Shown in pieces: positions 22,270 through 30,764 of a stretch of DNA of 64,000 nucleotides; position 1 is the first letter of the stretch, and each line of letters starts with the position of its first letter. Location: positions 95,996 to 159,995 of the forward strand of contig JAJFHN010000010.1 in the NCBI GenBank assembly GCA_021775595.1. The letters run 5' to 3'. The notes under the pieces are model-generated. The model saw nothing but the letters and a program-made list of their open reading frames with translations, was not told where the DNA came from and searched no databases. The position numbers and the translations under genes are program-made. The DNA is from Hyphomicrobiales bacterium (GTDB lineage: Bacteria > Pseudomonadota > Alphaproteobacteria > Rhizobiales > Methyloligellaceae).

Positions 22270-22629
22270 ATGACCAGTTCAATCGCAAAGGCCGCCGCAC
22301 TCGCAACCGTCATCGCTGTTGGCGCGATGGCCATTCCCGCACCAGCCGAAGCCGGACGCGGCGGACGGGCCGTAGCAGCAGGCGTTCTCGGTTTCGCCGC
22401 CGGCGCCATCATCGCGGGCTCAGCCGCACGCCGTCACAACGGCTATTACAATGACGACTATTATCGCAGGCCGCCGCCGCGCCGGGTCTATGCAGCGCCG
22501 CGGGCATATTATTCGCCTGAGCCCTGGACGCCGGAATGGTACGATTATTGTTACGCGAAATACCGTTCGTTCGACGGGCGCACCGGCACGTACCAGCCCT
22601 ATCACGGTCCGCGCCGCTTCTGCCGCTAG
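22270..22629 (+). CDS. BA14K family exported protein
   Basis: Protein of 119 residues. A signal peptide (1-27, ending AEA) is followed by a Gly/Ala-rich hydrophobic stretch, a Tyr/Pro/Arg-rich middle (YYNDDYYRRPPPRRVY) and the BA14K C-terminal motif WYDYCYAKYRSFDGRTGTY with the paired cysteines closing at FCR. The family is named after a Brucella immunoreactive protein and is common in Hyphomicrobiales envelopes. GGGGGAG lies about eight bases before the ATG at 22270. A strong hairpin follows at 22682-22720. Confidence 0.9.
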   Translation: MTSSIAKAAALATVIAVGAMAIPAPAEAGRGGRAVAAGVLGFAAGAIIAGSAARRHNGYYNDDYYRRPPPRRVYAAPRAYYSPEPWTPEWYDYCYAKYRSFDGRTGTYQPYHGPRRFCR

Positions 22630-22681
22630 AGCGGCCGGCAGCGCAGCGATGGGTTGACGCCACATCGCAACCAAACAGTTC

Positions 22682-22720
22682 AGGCGGACGAACTCAGGCC
22701 AAAAATGGGTTCGTCCGCCT
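22682..22720. terminator. hairpin terminator overlapping the end of the convergent MBL gene
   Basis: AGGCGGACGAAC (22682-22693) pairs exactly with its complement at 22709-22720; TTCTTCT follows on the plus strand. It is 50 bases after the BA14K stop. The right arm and loop lie inside the last codons and stop of the minus-strand MBL gene, so the same bases serve as coding sequence and terminator. Confidence 0.75.
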
Positions 22721-23332
22721 TTCTTCTCCGATAGTGGACGGCGGCCCATGGCCGCAAAAGAACGTCACGTCGTCGTCAAGCGGCAGCAGCTTGGTTTTGA
22801 TCGCATCTATCAGCGCATCATGATCGCCGTAGGGGAAGTCGGTGCGACCGATCGATCCCTTAAAGAGCACATCCCCCAACACAGCAAATTTGCTGGACGC
22901 GTCAATGAAAACCACGTGGCCGGGGGTGTGGCCGGGACAATGCAGCACATCAAAACCGAAGGGGCCGAACTCGACCCGATCGCCCTCGCTCAACCAGCGG
23001 TCCGGCGCGACGACGCGCGCGTCGTTCATGCCGAATTCGGCGCCAGCCTCGGGCAGGCCGTCGAGCAGAAATGCATCCGCCTCATGCGGTCCTTCAATTG
23101 TCACGCCCAGGGCTTCGGCCAATTCGGCCGCGCCTCCTGCGTGATCTATATGACCGTGGGTGAGCAAGATTTTTTCAACGGCGAGCTGCTGGGCGTCGAT
23201 GGCCTCGCGGATACGGTCAACCTCGCCGCCGGGATCGATCACTGTGGCCGCTTTGGTTTCCTCGTCCCATAAAAACAGGCAATTCTGCTGAAACAGAGTG
23301 ACCTGCAGCAGACCGGCTTTCAAAGTTGGCAT
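22694..23332 (-). CDS. metallo-beta-lactamase-fold hydrolase, glyoxalase II-like
   Basis: Protein of 212 residues with the complete MBL metal set: LTHGHIDHAGG (H-x-H-x-D-H), VLHCPGHTPGH and a late FFCGHGPPSTIG. The size and the final GHGP-S-T-x-G-x-E-R motif place it with the short glyoxalase-II-like or YcbL-type hydrolases, which cleave thioesters such as S-lactoylglutathione. It lacks a signal peptide and is probably cytoplasmic. It converges on the BA14K gene, sharing the terminator hairpin with it. Confidence 0.93.
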   Translation of the reverse strand: MPTLKAGLLQVTLFQQNCLFLWDEETKAATVIDPGGEVDRIREAIDAQQLAVEKILLTHGHIDHAGGAAELAEALGVTIEGPHEADAFLLDGLPEAGAEFGMNDARVVAPDRWLSEGDRVEFGPFGFDVLHCPGHTPGHVVFIDASSKFAVLGDVLFKGSIGRTDFPYGDHDALIDAIKTKLLPLDDDVTFFCGHGPPSTIGEERRTNPFLA

Positions 23333-23470
23333 GGCGTCCCCCGATTATGGCGCAGCGTGGCCGAATCTGACTTGGCGCTGTTTAAAAACCGGGTAACTAT
23401 CACCATTTACAGTTCGTGGCCCGCAATAACGGCGCGGCGCAAACGGCTTGGCGCAAAGGGAGGCGACCTC

Positions 23471-23782
23471 ATGAAGCGTACACTCATCTTATCAGCTGCC
23501 ATCGCTGTGGCATTGGGACCCCTATGGTTTGCCGCACCGGCGGCCAAAGCCGACGGACTGGGTCTGTTCAAACGCAACAACTCTGGATACAGCACCTCGC
23601 GTGCGAAAAAGAAGACCCGCCCGCAAGTTCGCGGCTTTGTGTTCCAGCCCGGCGGCTTTTCCTATCGGGCGCCGGACATCTATAGCTATGATTACATGGC
23701 CCGGCCGCCGAGTGATTTCGGCCCCTATTTGGACTACGGACTTTCGCCCACCGGCACGATCTCCAACGATCTGTATCACTGA
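23471..23782 (+). CDS. small exported hypothetical protein
   Basis: Protein of 103 residues with a clear signal peptide (1-27, ending AKA before DGLG). The mature part is basic at first (KRNNSGYSTSRAKKKTRP) and then rich in Tyr, Pro and Gly. GGGAGG lies eight bases before the ATG at 23471, which fixes the start. I do not recognise a family; it is divergent from the MBL gene and followed by a 320-base spacer. Confidence 0.72.
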   Translation: MKRTLILSAAIAVALGPLWFAAPAAKADGLGLFKRNNSGYSTSRAKKKTRPQVRGFVFQPGGFSYRAPDIYSYDYMARPPSDFGPYLDYGLSPTGTISNDLYH

Positions 23783-24101
23783 CAAGCGACCTGCCGTAAG
23801 AGCTGAATTTCATTGGTATTTTTCGCTTTTGAGCGCCGCTTTTGGCGACGCCAGAGGGTGCTAATGCGGGCGCCTGGGGGCGAATCACTTCTTGCCAATA
23901 TTTGGTATGACCCATAAATTGCCGGTCAACCGGCAGTCTGTCGAACCGGTGGAGACCGAGTACCAGGCGTCAACGCACATCGCGGTACAGCCTTTCCCCG
24001 ACTTCCGAATTGCCTGCCTGGTGCGGAGCTTGCCCGTCGAGGCCAGTTATTCGACAGGTTGTGCACCGATTTGATGCTGTGGGGAGAGGAGAACCCTTCA
24101 A
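23783..24101. other. 319-base spacer: leader of the cold shock gene with two palindromes
   Basis: No coding frame is convincing. TGCCGGT at 23920-23926 is repeated as its complement at 23929-23935 (two-base centre), and CCAATATTTGG at 23895-23905 is a shorter palindrome; both look like protein-binding sites rather than hairpins because their centres are too tight. The last 100 bases before the ATG at 24102 are likely the cold shock mRNA leader, ending in the ribosome site GGAGAGGAG. Confidence 0.4.
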
Positions 24102-24317
24102 ATGAGTCAGACTGGTACGGTCAAATTTTTCAATCACGCGCGCGGCTTTGGTTTCATCACACCAGATGATGGCGGCAAGGACGTTTTTGTGCACATTTCG
24201 GCATTGGAGCAATCCAATTTGCCCGCACTCGACGAAGGCGCACGCGTGACCTTCGAGACCCAGCCCGACCCGCGCGGCAAGGGCCCACAGGCGGTCAATT
24301 TGCAGATGAGCGAGTAG
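24102..24317 (+). CDS. cold shock protein (CspA family)
   Basis: Protein of 71 residues, a single cold shock domain. RNP1 is GFGFI and RNP2 is VFVHIS, with the opening TGTVKFFN and the Phe/His contacts for single-stranded nucleic acid. Such proteins melt RNA structure during cold or other stress. GGAGAGGAG lies about ten bases before the ATG. The upstream spacer of over 300 bases is long enough for a structured cold-inducible leader, but I see no clear cold-box. Alphaproteobacteria usually carry several such genes, so a specific csp letter is not assigned. Confidence 0.95.
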   Translation: MSQTGTVKFFNHARGFGFITPDDGGKDVFVHISALEQSNLPALDEGARVTFETQPDPRGKGPQAVNLQMSE

Positions 24318-24362
24318 GCATTCGGCGCCATAGGCGGCGCCCATAGATCTCTAGATCTTTCG

Positions 24363-24391
24363 ACGGCGGGTGCGGCAACGGCGCCCGCCGT
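24363..24391 (+). terminator. GC-rich hairpin after the cold shock gene
   Basis: ACGGCGGG (24363-24370) pairs with CCCGCCGT (24384-24391), 45 bases after the stop; the loop holds further CGGC/GCCG pairing. Only TTGTCATTTG follows, so the T-tract is weak. Confidence 0.45.
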
Positions 24392-24441
24392 TGTCATTTG
24401 ACAAAGCGTAAGGCGACCCATGCGCAAAGGGAGAAGCGGCC

Positions 24442-25842
24442 ATGAAGCGCAACATTGACGCCGTCCTGCAAGCACTCGATGCGAACGGCGAAGACGCGCT
24501 CGCGCGGCTGTTCGAGTTTCTCGCGATCCCCAGCATTTCGACCGATCCCGCTTATGACGCAGATTGCCGACGGGCGGCCCAGTGGGTGTGCGATCAATTG
24601 AGCGCCATAGGTCTGCAAGCGACTGTCCACGCCACCGAGGGCAAACCGATGGTGGTGGCACACGCCAAAGAGGCGCAGAGAAAAGACTCTCCGCTGCACG
24701 TGCTGTTTTACGGCCATTACGACGTTCAACCGGTTGATCCGTTGGATCTATGGCACGCGTCCCCCTTCGAACCGCAGCTCAGCGAAGATCCGGTCAACGG
24801 CACGGTCATCGTGGCGCGCGGCGCATCCGACGATAAGGGTCAGTTGATGACGTTTTTGGAAGCTGCCCGGGCTTGGCACGACACGCATGGTCAGCTGCCG
24901 GTCTCGATCAGTTTTCTGTTTGAGGGCGAGGAAGAATGCGGCAGCCCTTCTCTGGCGCCCTTCCTGGCCGACCACATGGATGAACTGAAGGCCGATATCG
25001 CCTTGGTCTGCGATACCGGTCAATGGGACGCCGACTCACCTGCGATCACAACCCGACTGCGCGGCTTGGCATTTTCCGAGATCGTCCTAACGGGTCCCTC
25101 CCGCGATCTTCATTCGGGAATGTATGGCGGGCCGGCCGCAAACCCCATCCGTGTATTGAGCGCGATTTTGGCGGGCCTTCATGACGATGAGGGCCGCATT
25201 CAAATTCCGGGCTTTTATGACGACATCATTGAGCCGGACGATGCGCAAATGGCCCAATGGCAGGGCCTCGGCTTCGATGGCGGGCAATTTCTGGGCGAAA
25301 TCGGATTGAGCCGGCCGATGGGCGAAACCGACCGCAGCGTATTGGAGCAGCTTTGGGCGCGTCCGACGGCTGAGATCAACGGCATCAGCGGCGGTTATTC
25401 TGGTCCGGGCACCAAGACGGTTATTCCGTCTCAGGCCTCGGCCAAGGTTTCATTTCGTCTCGTGCCTGGCCAAGATCCCGATAGCGTGCTGAAGAAATTT
25501 CGCGCTTTCGTGACCGCGCGCCTGCCTGAAGACTGCAAGGTTGATTTCGTCGGCGAGGGTGGCACGCCGGCGGTCGGATTCGATGTGAATGCCCGACCGT
25601 TCCAGGCTGCCGCCGAGGCGCTCGCAGAGGAATGGGGCAAACCGCCCGTAATGATGGGCAGCGGCGCGTCGATCCCCATCGTCGAGTCGTTTCAGGGCGC
25701 CCTTGGAATGGAGTCGCTGATGCTTGGCTTTGCGCTCGATGACGACCGCATCCACTCACCGAACGAGAAATACAATCTCGCGAGCTTCAAGAAGGGTGCG
25801 CGCAGCTGGGCCCGTATTCTCGACAAGTTCGCGGCGCTCTAA
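24442..25842 (+). CDS. M20 family dipeptidase
   Basis: Zinc-dependent peptidase of 466 residues in the M20/M25/M40 family. The first metal motif is FYGHYDVQPVDP, the bridging aspartate follows in ARGASDDKGQ, and the catalytic glutamate pair is FEGEEECGSPS; the dimerisation (lid) domain occupies roughly 200-380 and the last metal His is near DRIHSPNEKY. The layout matches the CNDP/DapE-like dipeptidases found in alphaproteobacteria. GGGAGAAG sits upstream of the ATG. It should hydrolyse dipeptides in the cytoplasm; exact preference is unknown. It converges with the glycosyltransferase gene, ten bases away. Confidence 0.94.
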   Translation: MKRNIDAVLQALDANGEDALARLFEFLAIPSISTDPAYDADCRRAAQWVCDQLSAIGLQATVHATEGKPMVVAHAKEAQRKDSPLHVLFYGHYDVQPVDPLDLWHASPFEPQLSEDPVNGTVIVARGASDDKGQLMTFLEAARAWHDTHGQLPVSISFLFEGEEECGSPSLAPFLADHMDELKADIALVCDTGQWDADSPAITTRLRGLAFSEIVLTGPSRDLHSGMYGGPAANPIRVLSAILAGLHDDEGRIQIPGFYDDIIEPDDAQMAQWQGLGFDGGQFLGEIGLSRPMGETDRSVLEQLWARPTAEINGISGGYSGPGTKTVIPSQASAKVSFRLVPGQDPDSVLKKFRAFVTARLPEDCKVDFVGEGGTPAVGFDVNARPFQAAAEALAEEWGKPPVMMGSGASIPIVESFQGALGMESLMLGFALDDDRIHSPNEKYNLASFKKGARSWARILDKFAAL

Positions 25843-25851
25843 ACTCGGTAC

Positions 25852-26538
25852 CTATCGACGGGCCGAGTTATACAGCGCAGCCAATCGGTCAGGCGGGGCG
25901 CCAAGGTAATAGAGGACGTGCATAACGATCCAGCCCGTTACGATGCGCCAGCGCTTGCGCCCGGCAAAGCGGCGCGAAGAACTGACGATCGGTGGTTCTT
26001 CGATGCAGGTCGTCTTGCCCACCCGCTCCAGGCGCTGCGAGAAATCAAAGTCCTCCATCACGGCTATCGGTCGAATGCCGCCAAGTTGCTCGTAGACCGA
26101 GCGCCGGACGAAAATTCCAGAATCGCCGTAATAGAGTCCGCGACCACGAAACCAGGCATAGAAGTCGGTCAGCCACCGGGCAAATTCGGTGTCGCCGTCG
26201 AAGATGATGCTGAAATTTCCGCCGACGATCTGATCATCGGCCTCGAGCGCGCGGACGATCGCAACGAGGCCGCCCGCGGGAAAAATCGTATCCGCATGCA
26301 AATGCAGCAAAACGTCGCCACGGGCCTCAGCGCAGCCCGCTGAAATTTGCTGTCCCCTGCCCCGCCGGGCTTCGAGCACGCGCGCTCCGGCTGCCTCGGC
26401 AACACGTTTGGTGTCGTCCTCGCTGTTACCGTCGACGACAATGATCTCGCATTCTACCGGCTCGGCGCTCAAAACGCCGATCAATGGCGGCAGGCGGTCA
26501 GCTTCATTGAGTGCTGGGATGATCACTGAAATCAACAT
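25852..26538 (-). CDS. TIGR04283 family glycosyltransferase (family 2)
   Basis: Compact GT-A glycosyltransferase of 228 residues. ISVIIPALNEADRLPPLI opens the domain, IIVVDGNSEDDT is the nucleotide-sugar site, LLHLHADTIFP carries the metal-binding acidic motif, GGNFSIIFDG and VMEDFDFSQRL follow. This exact set is that of the rSAM/selenodomain-associated transferase 2 family, now often named for arsenosugar synthesis. No radical-SAM partner is in the window. AAGGG lies seven bases before the ATG at 26538; another ATG directly upstream is equally possible. Confidence 0.88.
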   Translation of the reverse strand: MLISVIIPALNEADRLPPLIGVLSAEPVECEIIVVDGNSEDDTKRVAEAAGARVLEARRGRGQQISAGCAEARGDVLLHLHADTIFPAGGLVAIVRALEADDQIVGGNFSIIFDGDTEFARWLTDFYAWFRGRGLYYGDSGIFVRRSVYEQLGGIRPIAVMEDFDFSQRLERVGKTTCIEEPPIVSSSRRFAGRKRWRIVTGWIVMHVLYYLGAPPDRLAALYNSARR

Positions 26539-26736
26539 CATCCAACCCTTAGAGACCGCCGGGGACCGATTGCCGCAACTTGGCTTATCCGTGCTTGACT
26601 TCGCTGCCTGTGACCGTCTTGTCTTCCACTGCAAAGCACTGATGTGCCGCGCCCGGCTCGGCCACATCTGACATCGCTTGGGCCGACGCAAATATCGGGC
26701 AGAAGCGTCATGACAATCAGGCAGTGAGGCATCCGA

Positions 26737-27438
26737 TTGGCGTTAAAAACAAGAAAGATGGCCTTAATGGCGCTTTTGGCTGTTTTGGCCATTTTGTTCA
26801 TATCCAACCGTTTGGGATTGATCAGCACCTCGGGGCCGAGCTCACAGGGCGACAACCCATTCGCCTATTATGTTCTGGCACTCTCCTGGTCTCCCAGCTA
26901 TTGCGCCAGCGAGGGGCGGGCCAAACGGGAGCGGCAGTGCAACGGCAAGCGGCTCTATGCTTTCGTGCTGCATGGCCTCTGGCCGCAATATGAAACGAAA
27001 TGGCCGCAATTCTGTCGCACCGGAAAAAGCGCCTTTGTGCCTGAAAGCATCATTCAATCCATGCTGGATATTATGCCGTCGCGGCGGCTGATAATCCACC
27101 AATACCGAAAACACGGAACGTGTTCTGGCCTCTCGCCAAAGGTCTATTTCGAAGCCGCCCGACGCCTGTTCGAATCCGTCAAAGTTCCGACGCGCTATTC
27201 CGGTTCACGCAATTTCATCAGCCTTCCGACAGAACAGATCAAGAGTGATTTCATCGCCGCGAACGACTGGCTGAGAGCGGACGGGATCGCGATTGCCTGC
27301 GGGCGCGGTCGCCGGCTGGATGAGGTGCGCATCTGTTTTTCCAAAGACCTGAGGCCGCGGGCCTGTGGCGCCAATGAGAGCCAGTCGGCGCTGTGCCGCC
27401 TGCCGCGGGTCGTACTGCCGCCTGTTCGCGGCCAATAA
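26737..27438 (+). CDS. ribonuclease T2 family protein, exported
   Basis: Protein of 233 residues. A Lys-rich start and hydrophobic segment (9-24) form a signal or anchor. CAS I is FVLHGLWPQ (His79) and CAS II is HQYRKHGTCSG (His121, His126), the two catalytic boxes of RNase T2, which cuts RNA through a cyclic phosphate in the periplasm. The residue after His121 is Gln where many family members have catalytic Glu. Several cysteine pairs fit disulfides. The TTG at 26737 has GAGG seven bases upstream and gives the better signal; ATG at 26758 is the alternative. Confidence 0.88.
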   Translation: MALKTRKMALMALLAVLAILFISNRLGLISTSGPSSQGDNPFAYYVLALSWSPSYCASEGRAKRERQCNGKRLYAFVLHGLWPQYETKWPQFCRTGKSAFVPESIIQSMLDIMPSRRLIIHQYRKHGTCSGLSPKVYFEAARRLFESVKVPTRYSGSRNFISLPTEQIKSDFIAANDWLRADGIAIACGRGRRLDEVRICFSKDLRPRACGANESQSALCRLPRVVLPPVRGQ

Positions 27439-27560
27439 CACACACGCGCGAGGAATGGAGAAACGCGTTGGGTCTTGCTCAAACCGCGCGCTCCTAGCAT
27501 TCTTAAGCTCCAATCGCGACGTGCGCCGGCGCGATGCATAACCATGCGGGATAAGCGTCC

Positions 27561-28658
27561 ATGCGCGGCAGTACCCTAACGACAACCGTTTTGATTTTCA
27601 TTGCGGCCGCCATGACCAGCCAGGTCGCGCGGGCGAAATCGGCGCAGGTCTTTAAGGTGTGGCAGGCGGCGTGTGACCACGGCGTGTGCGCGGCGGAAAC
27701 CAAATCGCTATCGGGCCAAACCTTACTGCGGATCAGCCGGTCAGCGAGCAGCGCAGCGCCATGGCACGTCTCGCTGCATGGGCTGGAGGGCCAGCTCGAC
27801 AGGGATACGCAAATCTCTTTCTGGCTCAACGGAACGCCAGCCGCCCGGCTTGAATCACCGGCCGCACTTCGGCTTATCGCGGGCAATCACTTCGTTGCTG
27901 ATGAAAATGCGCTCGCCGCGCTGTTTCCTGGTTTGCGGGCGGGTCGGCGCCTGGCCGTCACCTACACACGCGCGCGCGGTGCGCGGCAAAGTCTCTCATT
28001 CTCGCTGAACGGACTCTCAAGCGCGCTGGCCTGGATCAGCGCTCAGCAACGGCGGTCAGGTTCGAAAGAGGCGGTGGGGGCGCCGGGCGCGCGCGGCCGG
28101 AAGCTGGCACAAGAGTCAACAGTGCAAGCGAGACAAAAAAAGATCGCCGATGCAAAATCGGCCCTGCCCGAGGCGATCGCGAAAACCCATGGCAGAGATG
28201 CCGAGTGCGACCTGCGTGAGCAGCAGCCAGACCTCTTTGCCAAGAGCATGGTGCGCGGCAAGCTCGACGCCGACAAGGTGCTGTTCATGCTGCCCTGCTT
28301 CGTTGGGGCCTACAACATGATCTTCCGGATCTATGTCTACGATGCGCGCTACCCGAACGATGTTCGGCCGGAATACTTTGCCTCCTATTCAGACCAGCGC
28401 GGTTGGTTTGGCAAAGCCAACTTGATCAATGCCGACTACGACCCAGAGAGCAAGACGATCACGGCCCGCGAGCTTGGGCGCGGACTTGGCGATTGCGGCA
28501 GCCTGTTGCGCTACCGCTGGACGGCGGACGGCCTGCGGCTCATCACATACCGTTACTGGGCAAAATGCGACGGCACGCATATGCCGAAGGATTGGCCTGT
28601 GATCTACGAATATGAAAAGGATGGCCGCCCCGGCGCTGGCCGGCGTTCGCGTCGATGA
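27561..28658 (+). CDS. DUF1176 family exported protein
   Basis: Protein of 365 residues with a signal peptide (1-25, ending ARA). The N-terminal half has VWQAACDHGVCAAET and a beta-rich domain; a charged linker (about 170-200) leads to a C-terminal domain with CDLREQ, MLPCFVGAYNMIFRIYVYD and GRGLGDCGSLLRYRWTADG, the conserved Cys and Trp pattern of DUF1176. Paired cysteines suggest disulfides in the periplasm. Function unknown. It lies 120 bases after the RNase T2 gene, and a long hairpin-rich spacer follows. Confidence 0.85.
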   Translation: MRGSTLTTTVLIFIAAAMTSQVARAKSAQVFKVWQAACDHGVCAAETKSLSGQTLLRISRSASSAAPWHVSLHGLEGQLDRDTQISFWLNGTPAARLESPAALRLIAGNHFVADENALAALFPGLRAGRRLAVTYTRARGARQSLSFSLNGLSSALAWISAQQRRSGSKEAVGAPGARGRKLAQESTVQARQKKIADAKSALPEAIAKTHGRDAECDLREQQPDLFAKSMVRGKLDADKVLFMLPCFVGAYNMIFRIYVYDARYPNDVRPEYFASYSDQRGWFGKANLINADYDPESKTITARELGRGLGDCGSLLRYRWTADGLRLITYRYWAKCDGTHMPKDWPVIYEYEKDGRPGAGRRSRR

Positions 28659-29358
28659 GCGCGCGCATTTCGCCGTGGATCATTTTGTGGATAAGCTGTT
28701 GATAATCCAATATGGCGCTGGCGTTGTTATATTTTTGCCGCCCCTGCCCCGATGCCCGGCTGTGCATTAACTGGCCGGGCCAGGCATTTTCCCGCCGCCG
28801 CAATGGCCCGCAAACGCGCGTTTTCACGCGATTGCGGGCGCACCATTGAGGTGGGCTTGGCCACTGCCTGCAGGCGCTTGGACCATCGCAGGTCCAATGC
28901 GTTTGCATTCAGATCTTGATGTGATGAAAAAAACTCGCCTGCTTCAGCGAAAATTCAGCGGAAAACGGTTGAATTCCGAACTCAAACACCACATGTCTAC
29001 GCAGTCATAACGACGAATCAAGGGAAGCCGCAGCGCCGGCCCCCGGACATGGCGATCAAGGGCCAGATTACGAGACGTGCGTACGCAGTACATGGTCTCA
29101 CGTCTTCTACGCCTGGTTCCCTCCGGCAAGACCGCCTACGCAGTCCGACCGCCAAGCGCTGACGGCTCCAGGGCAGTTACCTGCCCTGGGCAATTGGGTA
29201 CAAGGGAATCTTGGGGAAATAAGGGCAATTAGTCACATTTGATTTGACAGCGTTCGAATCAGTCCAGCCGCATCGGCTGGACACCCCGTTTCCCGCCCTT
29301 TGCCGCGCACGCGGCGCCTGTAAAAAAACCAAGCCCGCCAGCTCCGCAGACCGACCGT
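28659..29358. other. 700-base gene-free stretch rich in hairpins and short repeats
   Basis: No coding frame with a start site is convincing. Five stems are visible: GCCCGGC (28754-28780, then CAGGCATTTT, the likely DUF1176 terminator); a long stem at 28801-28848 with a 13-base arm containing one mismatch; TTGGACC/GGTCCAA at 28875-28901; CCAGGGCAG/CTGCCCTGG with a four-base loop at 29168-29189; and GTCCAGCCG/CGGCTGGAC with a three-base loop at 29262-29282. TACGCAGT occurs three times (28998, 29082, 29137), the second inside the loop of an imperfect 17-base stem (29063-29116). It could hold one or more structured RNAs. Confidence 0.5.
28754..28780 (+). terminator. probable terminator of the DUF1176 gene
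   Basis: Seven-pair GC stem GCCCGGC / GCCGGGC, 95 bases after the stop, followed within five bases by ATTTT. Confidence 0.45.
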
Positions 29359-30606
29359 CTATTCAGCGTCCGTGTGGACCACGCGCCAGATGACGCCCGA
29401 AAGGTCGTCAGAGACGTAAATGGTGCCATCGGGGGCTTCGACAACGTCAACGGGCCGTCCAACGACGTCCTCGTCCACCTCGAAGCCAGTTAAGAATGGC
29501 CGCTCTGTGATGTTGCCATCACCATCCCAGTGCAGCGAGACGACTTGATATCCCGATCTTGACGAGCGGTTCCAACTGCCGTGCTGGCTCACCAAAGCGG
29601 CGTTTTTGTAATCCGGTACTTTGGATGCTCGCAGAAACGCTAAACCGAGCGGTGCGGAATGGGCATCGAGGTTGTGGACGGGCTTGATGGCTTCACTGGC
29701 GCGGGCTTTGCCACGCTCGCCGAGATTGGGATCAGCGACATTGTCGCCATTAAAAAATGGCCAACCATAGAAGCCACCCTGTTTGATTTCATTGACCTCT
29801 TCGGGCGGGTTGTCGTCACCCAGCCAATCGCGGCCATTGTCGACGCCATACAGGCGGCCGGTATCGGGATGCCAATCAAAGCCGACCGTATTGCGCAGAC
29901 CAGTCGCGTAAAGTTCCGGCTCCGAACCCGGCTTAAAGCGCACCATTGCGGCACGCCATGGATGGGCCTCGATGCAGACGTTGCAGGTTGAACCGATCGA
30001 CACATAAAACCAGCCATCCGGCCCCTTCTTGATTGTTCGGGTCCAATGCGCACCGCCGGAGGGAATTTCTCCAACCACGCTCTCGCGTGGACCGCTCACG
30101 CTTCCGGTTTCCGGGTCGTAGCGCATTCGCACCACACCGCCGGACTCGGCCACATAAAGCCAATCGCCATCGAGCAACAGGCCATGGGGGCTCTTCAGGT
30201 CCTCCAACAAGGTCTCAACCCCGTCGCTGCGGCCGTCGCCATTGCTGTCGGCCTTAACGCGCAGCAGGCGGCGACCTGGCGCGGTGACCAGAAGATCGCC
30301 GGTCGGCGTTATCGCCATGCCGCGGGCGCGTCCAAGCCCGACCGCATAGAGATTGACCTTGTATCCCTCGGGAACCTTGAGGCGCTCCAAGAAATCCGGC
30401 TCGGTTTCAAACGCGGCACGCGTCATGGTTACGCCAGGGATTTCGAAGGAAGGTATCCAACCCAAGCCGATAAAGATGAGCAGCCCCAGTCCCATGCCGA
30501 TAAGTGTCATGGAGAACCGGCGTACGCGCGCCGCGAGCGTGGGTTTGGCCGGCTGGCCGGCTGCAGCACTCGACTTGGTCGTCGAGCCATCATCTGAACG
30601 TGCCAT
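29359..30606 (-). CDS. sorbosone/glucose dehydrogenase-like PQQ beta-propeller protein
   Basis: Protein of 415 residues. A hydrophobic segment (about 33-52) anchors it, then comes a six-bladed propeller: VPEGYKVNLYAVGLGRARGM, LLVTAPGRRLLRVKADSNGDG, SPHGLLLDGDWLYVAESG, GGAHWTRTIKKGPDGWFYVS and the late SQHGSWNRSSRSGYQVV, which is the conserved motif of the sorbosone dehydrogenase group. Such enzymes oxidise sugars or aldoses in the periplasm with pyrroloquinoline quinone; no pqq genes are in the window. AGGAGG lies eight bases before the ATG at 30606 and fixes the start. The TorF gene upstream is on the same strand but separated by a terminator. Confidence 0.9.
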   Translation of the reverse strand: MARSDDGSTTKSSAAAGQPAKPTLAARVRRFSMTLIGMGLGLLIFIGLGWIPSFEIPGVTMTRAAFETEPDFLERLKVPEGYKVNLYAVGLGRARGMAITPTGDLLVTAPGRRLLRVKADSNGDGRSDGVETLLEDLKSPHGLLLDGDWLYVAESGGVVRMRYDPETGSVSGPRESVVGEIPSGGAHWTRTIKKGPDGWFYVSIGSTCNVCIEAHPWRAAMVRFKPGSEPELYATGLRNTVGFDWHPDTGRLYGVDNGRDWLGDDNPPEEVNEIKQGGFYGWPFFNGDNVADPNLGERGKARASEAIKPVHNLDAHSAPLGLAFLRASKVPDYKNAALVSQHGSWNRSSRSGYQVVSLHWDGDGNITERPFLTGFEVDEDVVGRPVDVVEAPDGTIYVSDDLSGVIWRVVHTDAE

Positions 30607-30691
30607 GCATTTGCCTCCTGCGAATGAGCCAACAAAGGAGTCCGACCAGACATAAGTTGCAAGGGATGATGCTGCAACGGTCCTGATGGCA

Positions 30692-30721
30692 CAAAAAAGG
30701 CCGGACCAAGAAGGTCCGGCC
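30692..30721 (-). terminator. rho-independent terminator of the single-domain TorF porin gene
   Basis: On the minus strand GGCCGGACC pairs with GGTCCGGCC across a five-base loop and is followed directly by TTTTTTG. It lies 44 bases after the stop codon of the porin gene and upstream of the sorbosone dehydrogenase gene, so the two are separate transcripts. Confidence 0.9.
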
Positions 30722-30764
30722 ATACATGCCATCATCGGTGTCCTCAGAATGGCATGGGGGATTG

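Noticed and set aside
28686..28694. TGTGGATAA, a perfect DnaA-box sequence
   Set aside because: Only one copy, with no AT-rich unwinding region or dnaA/dnaN gene nearby; not evidence for an origin.
29240..29290. TTCGAATC-like segment suggesting a tRNA T-loop
   Set aside because: The flanking stem forms a simple three-base-loop hairpin and there is no anticodon arm or acceptor pairing.
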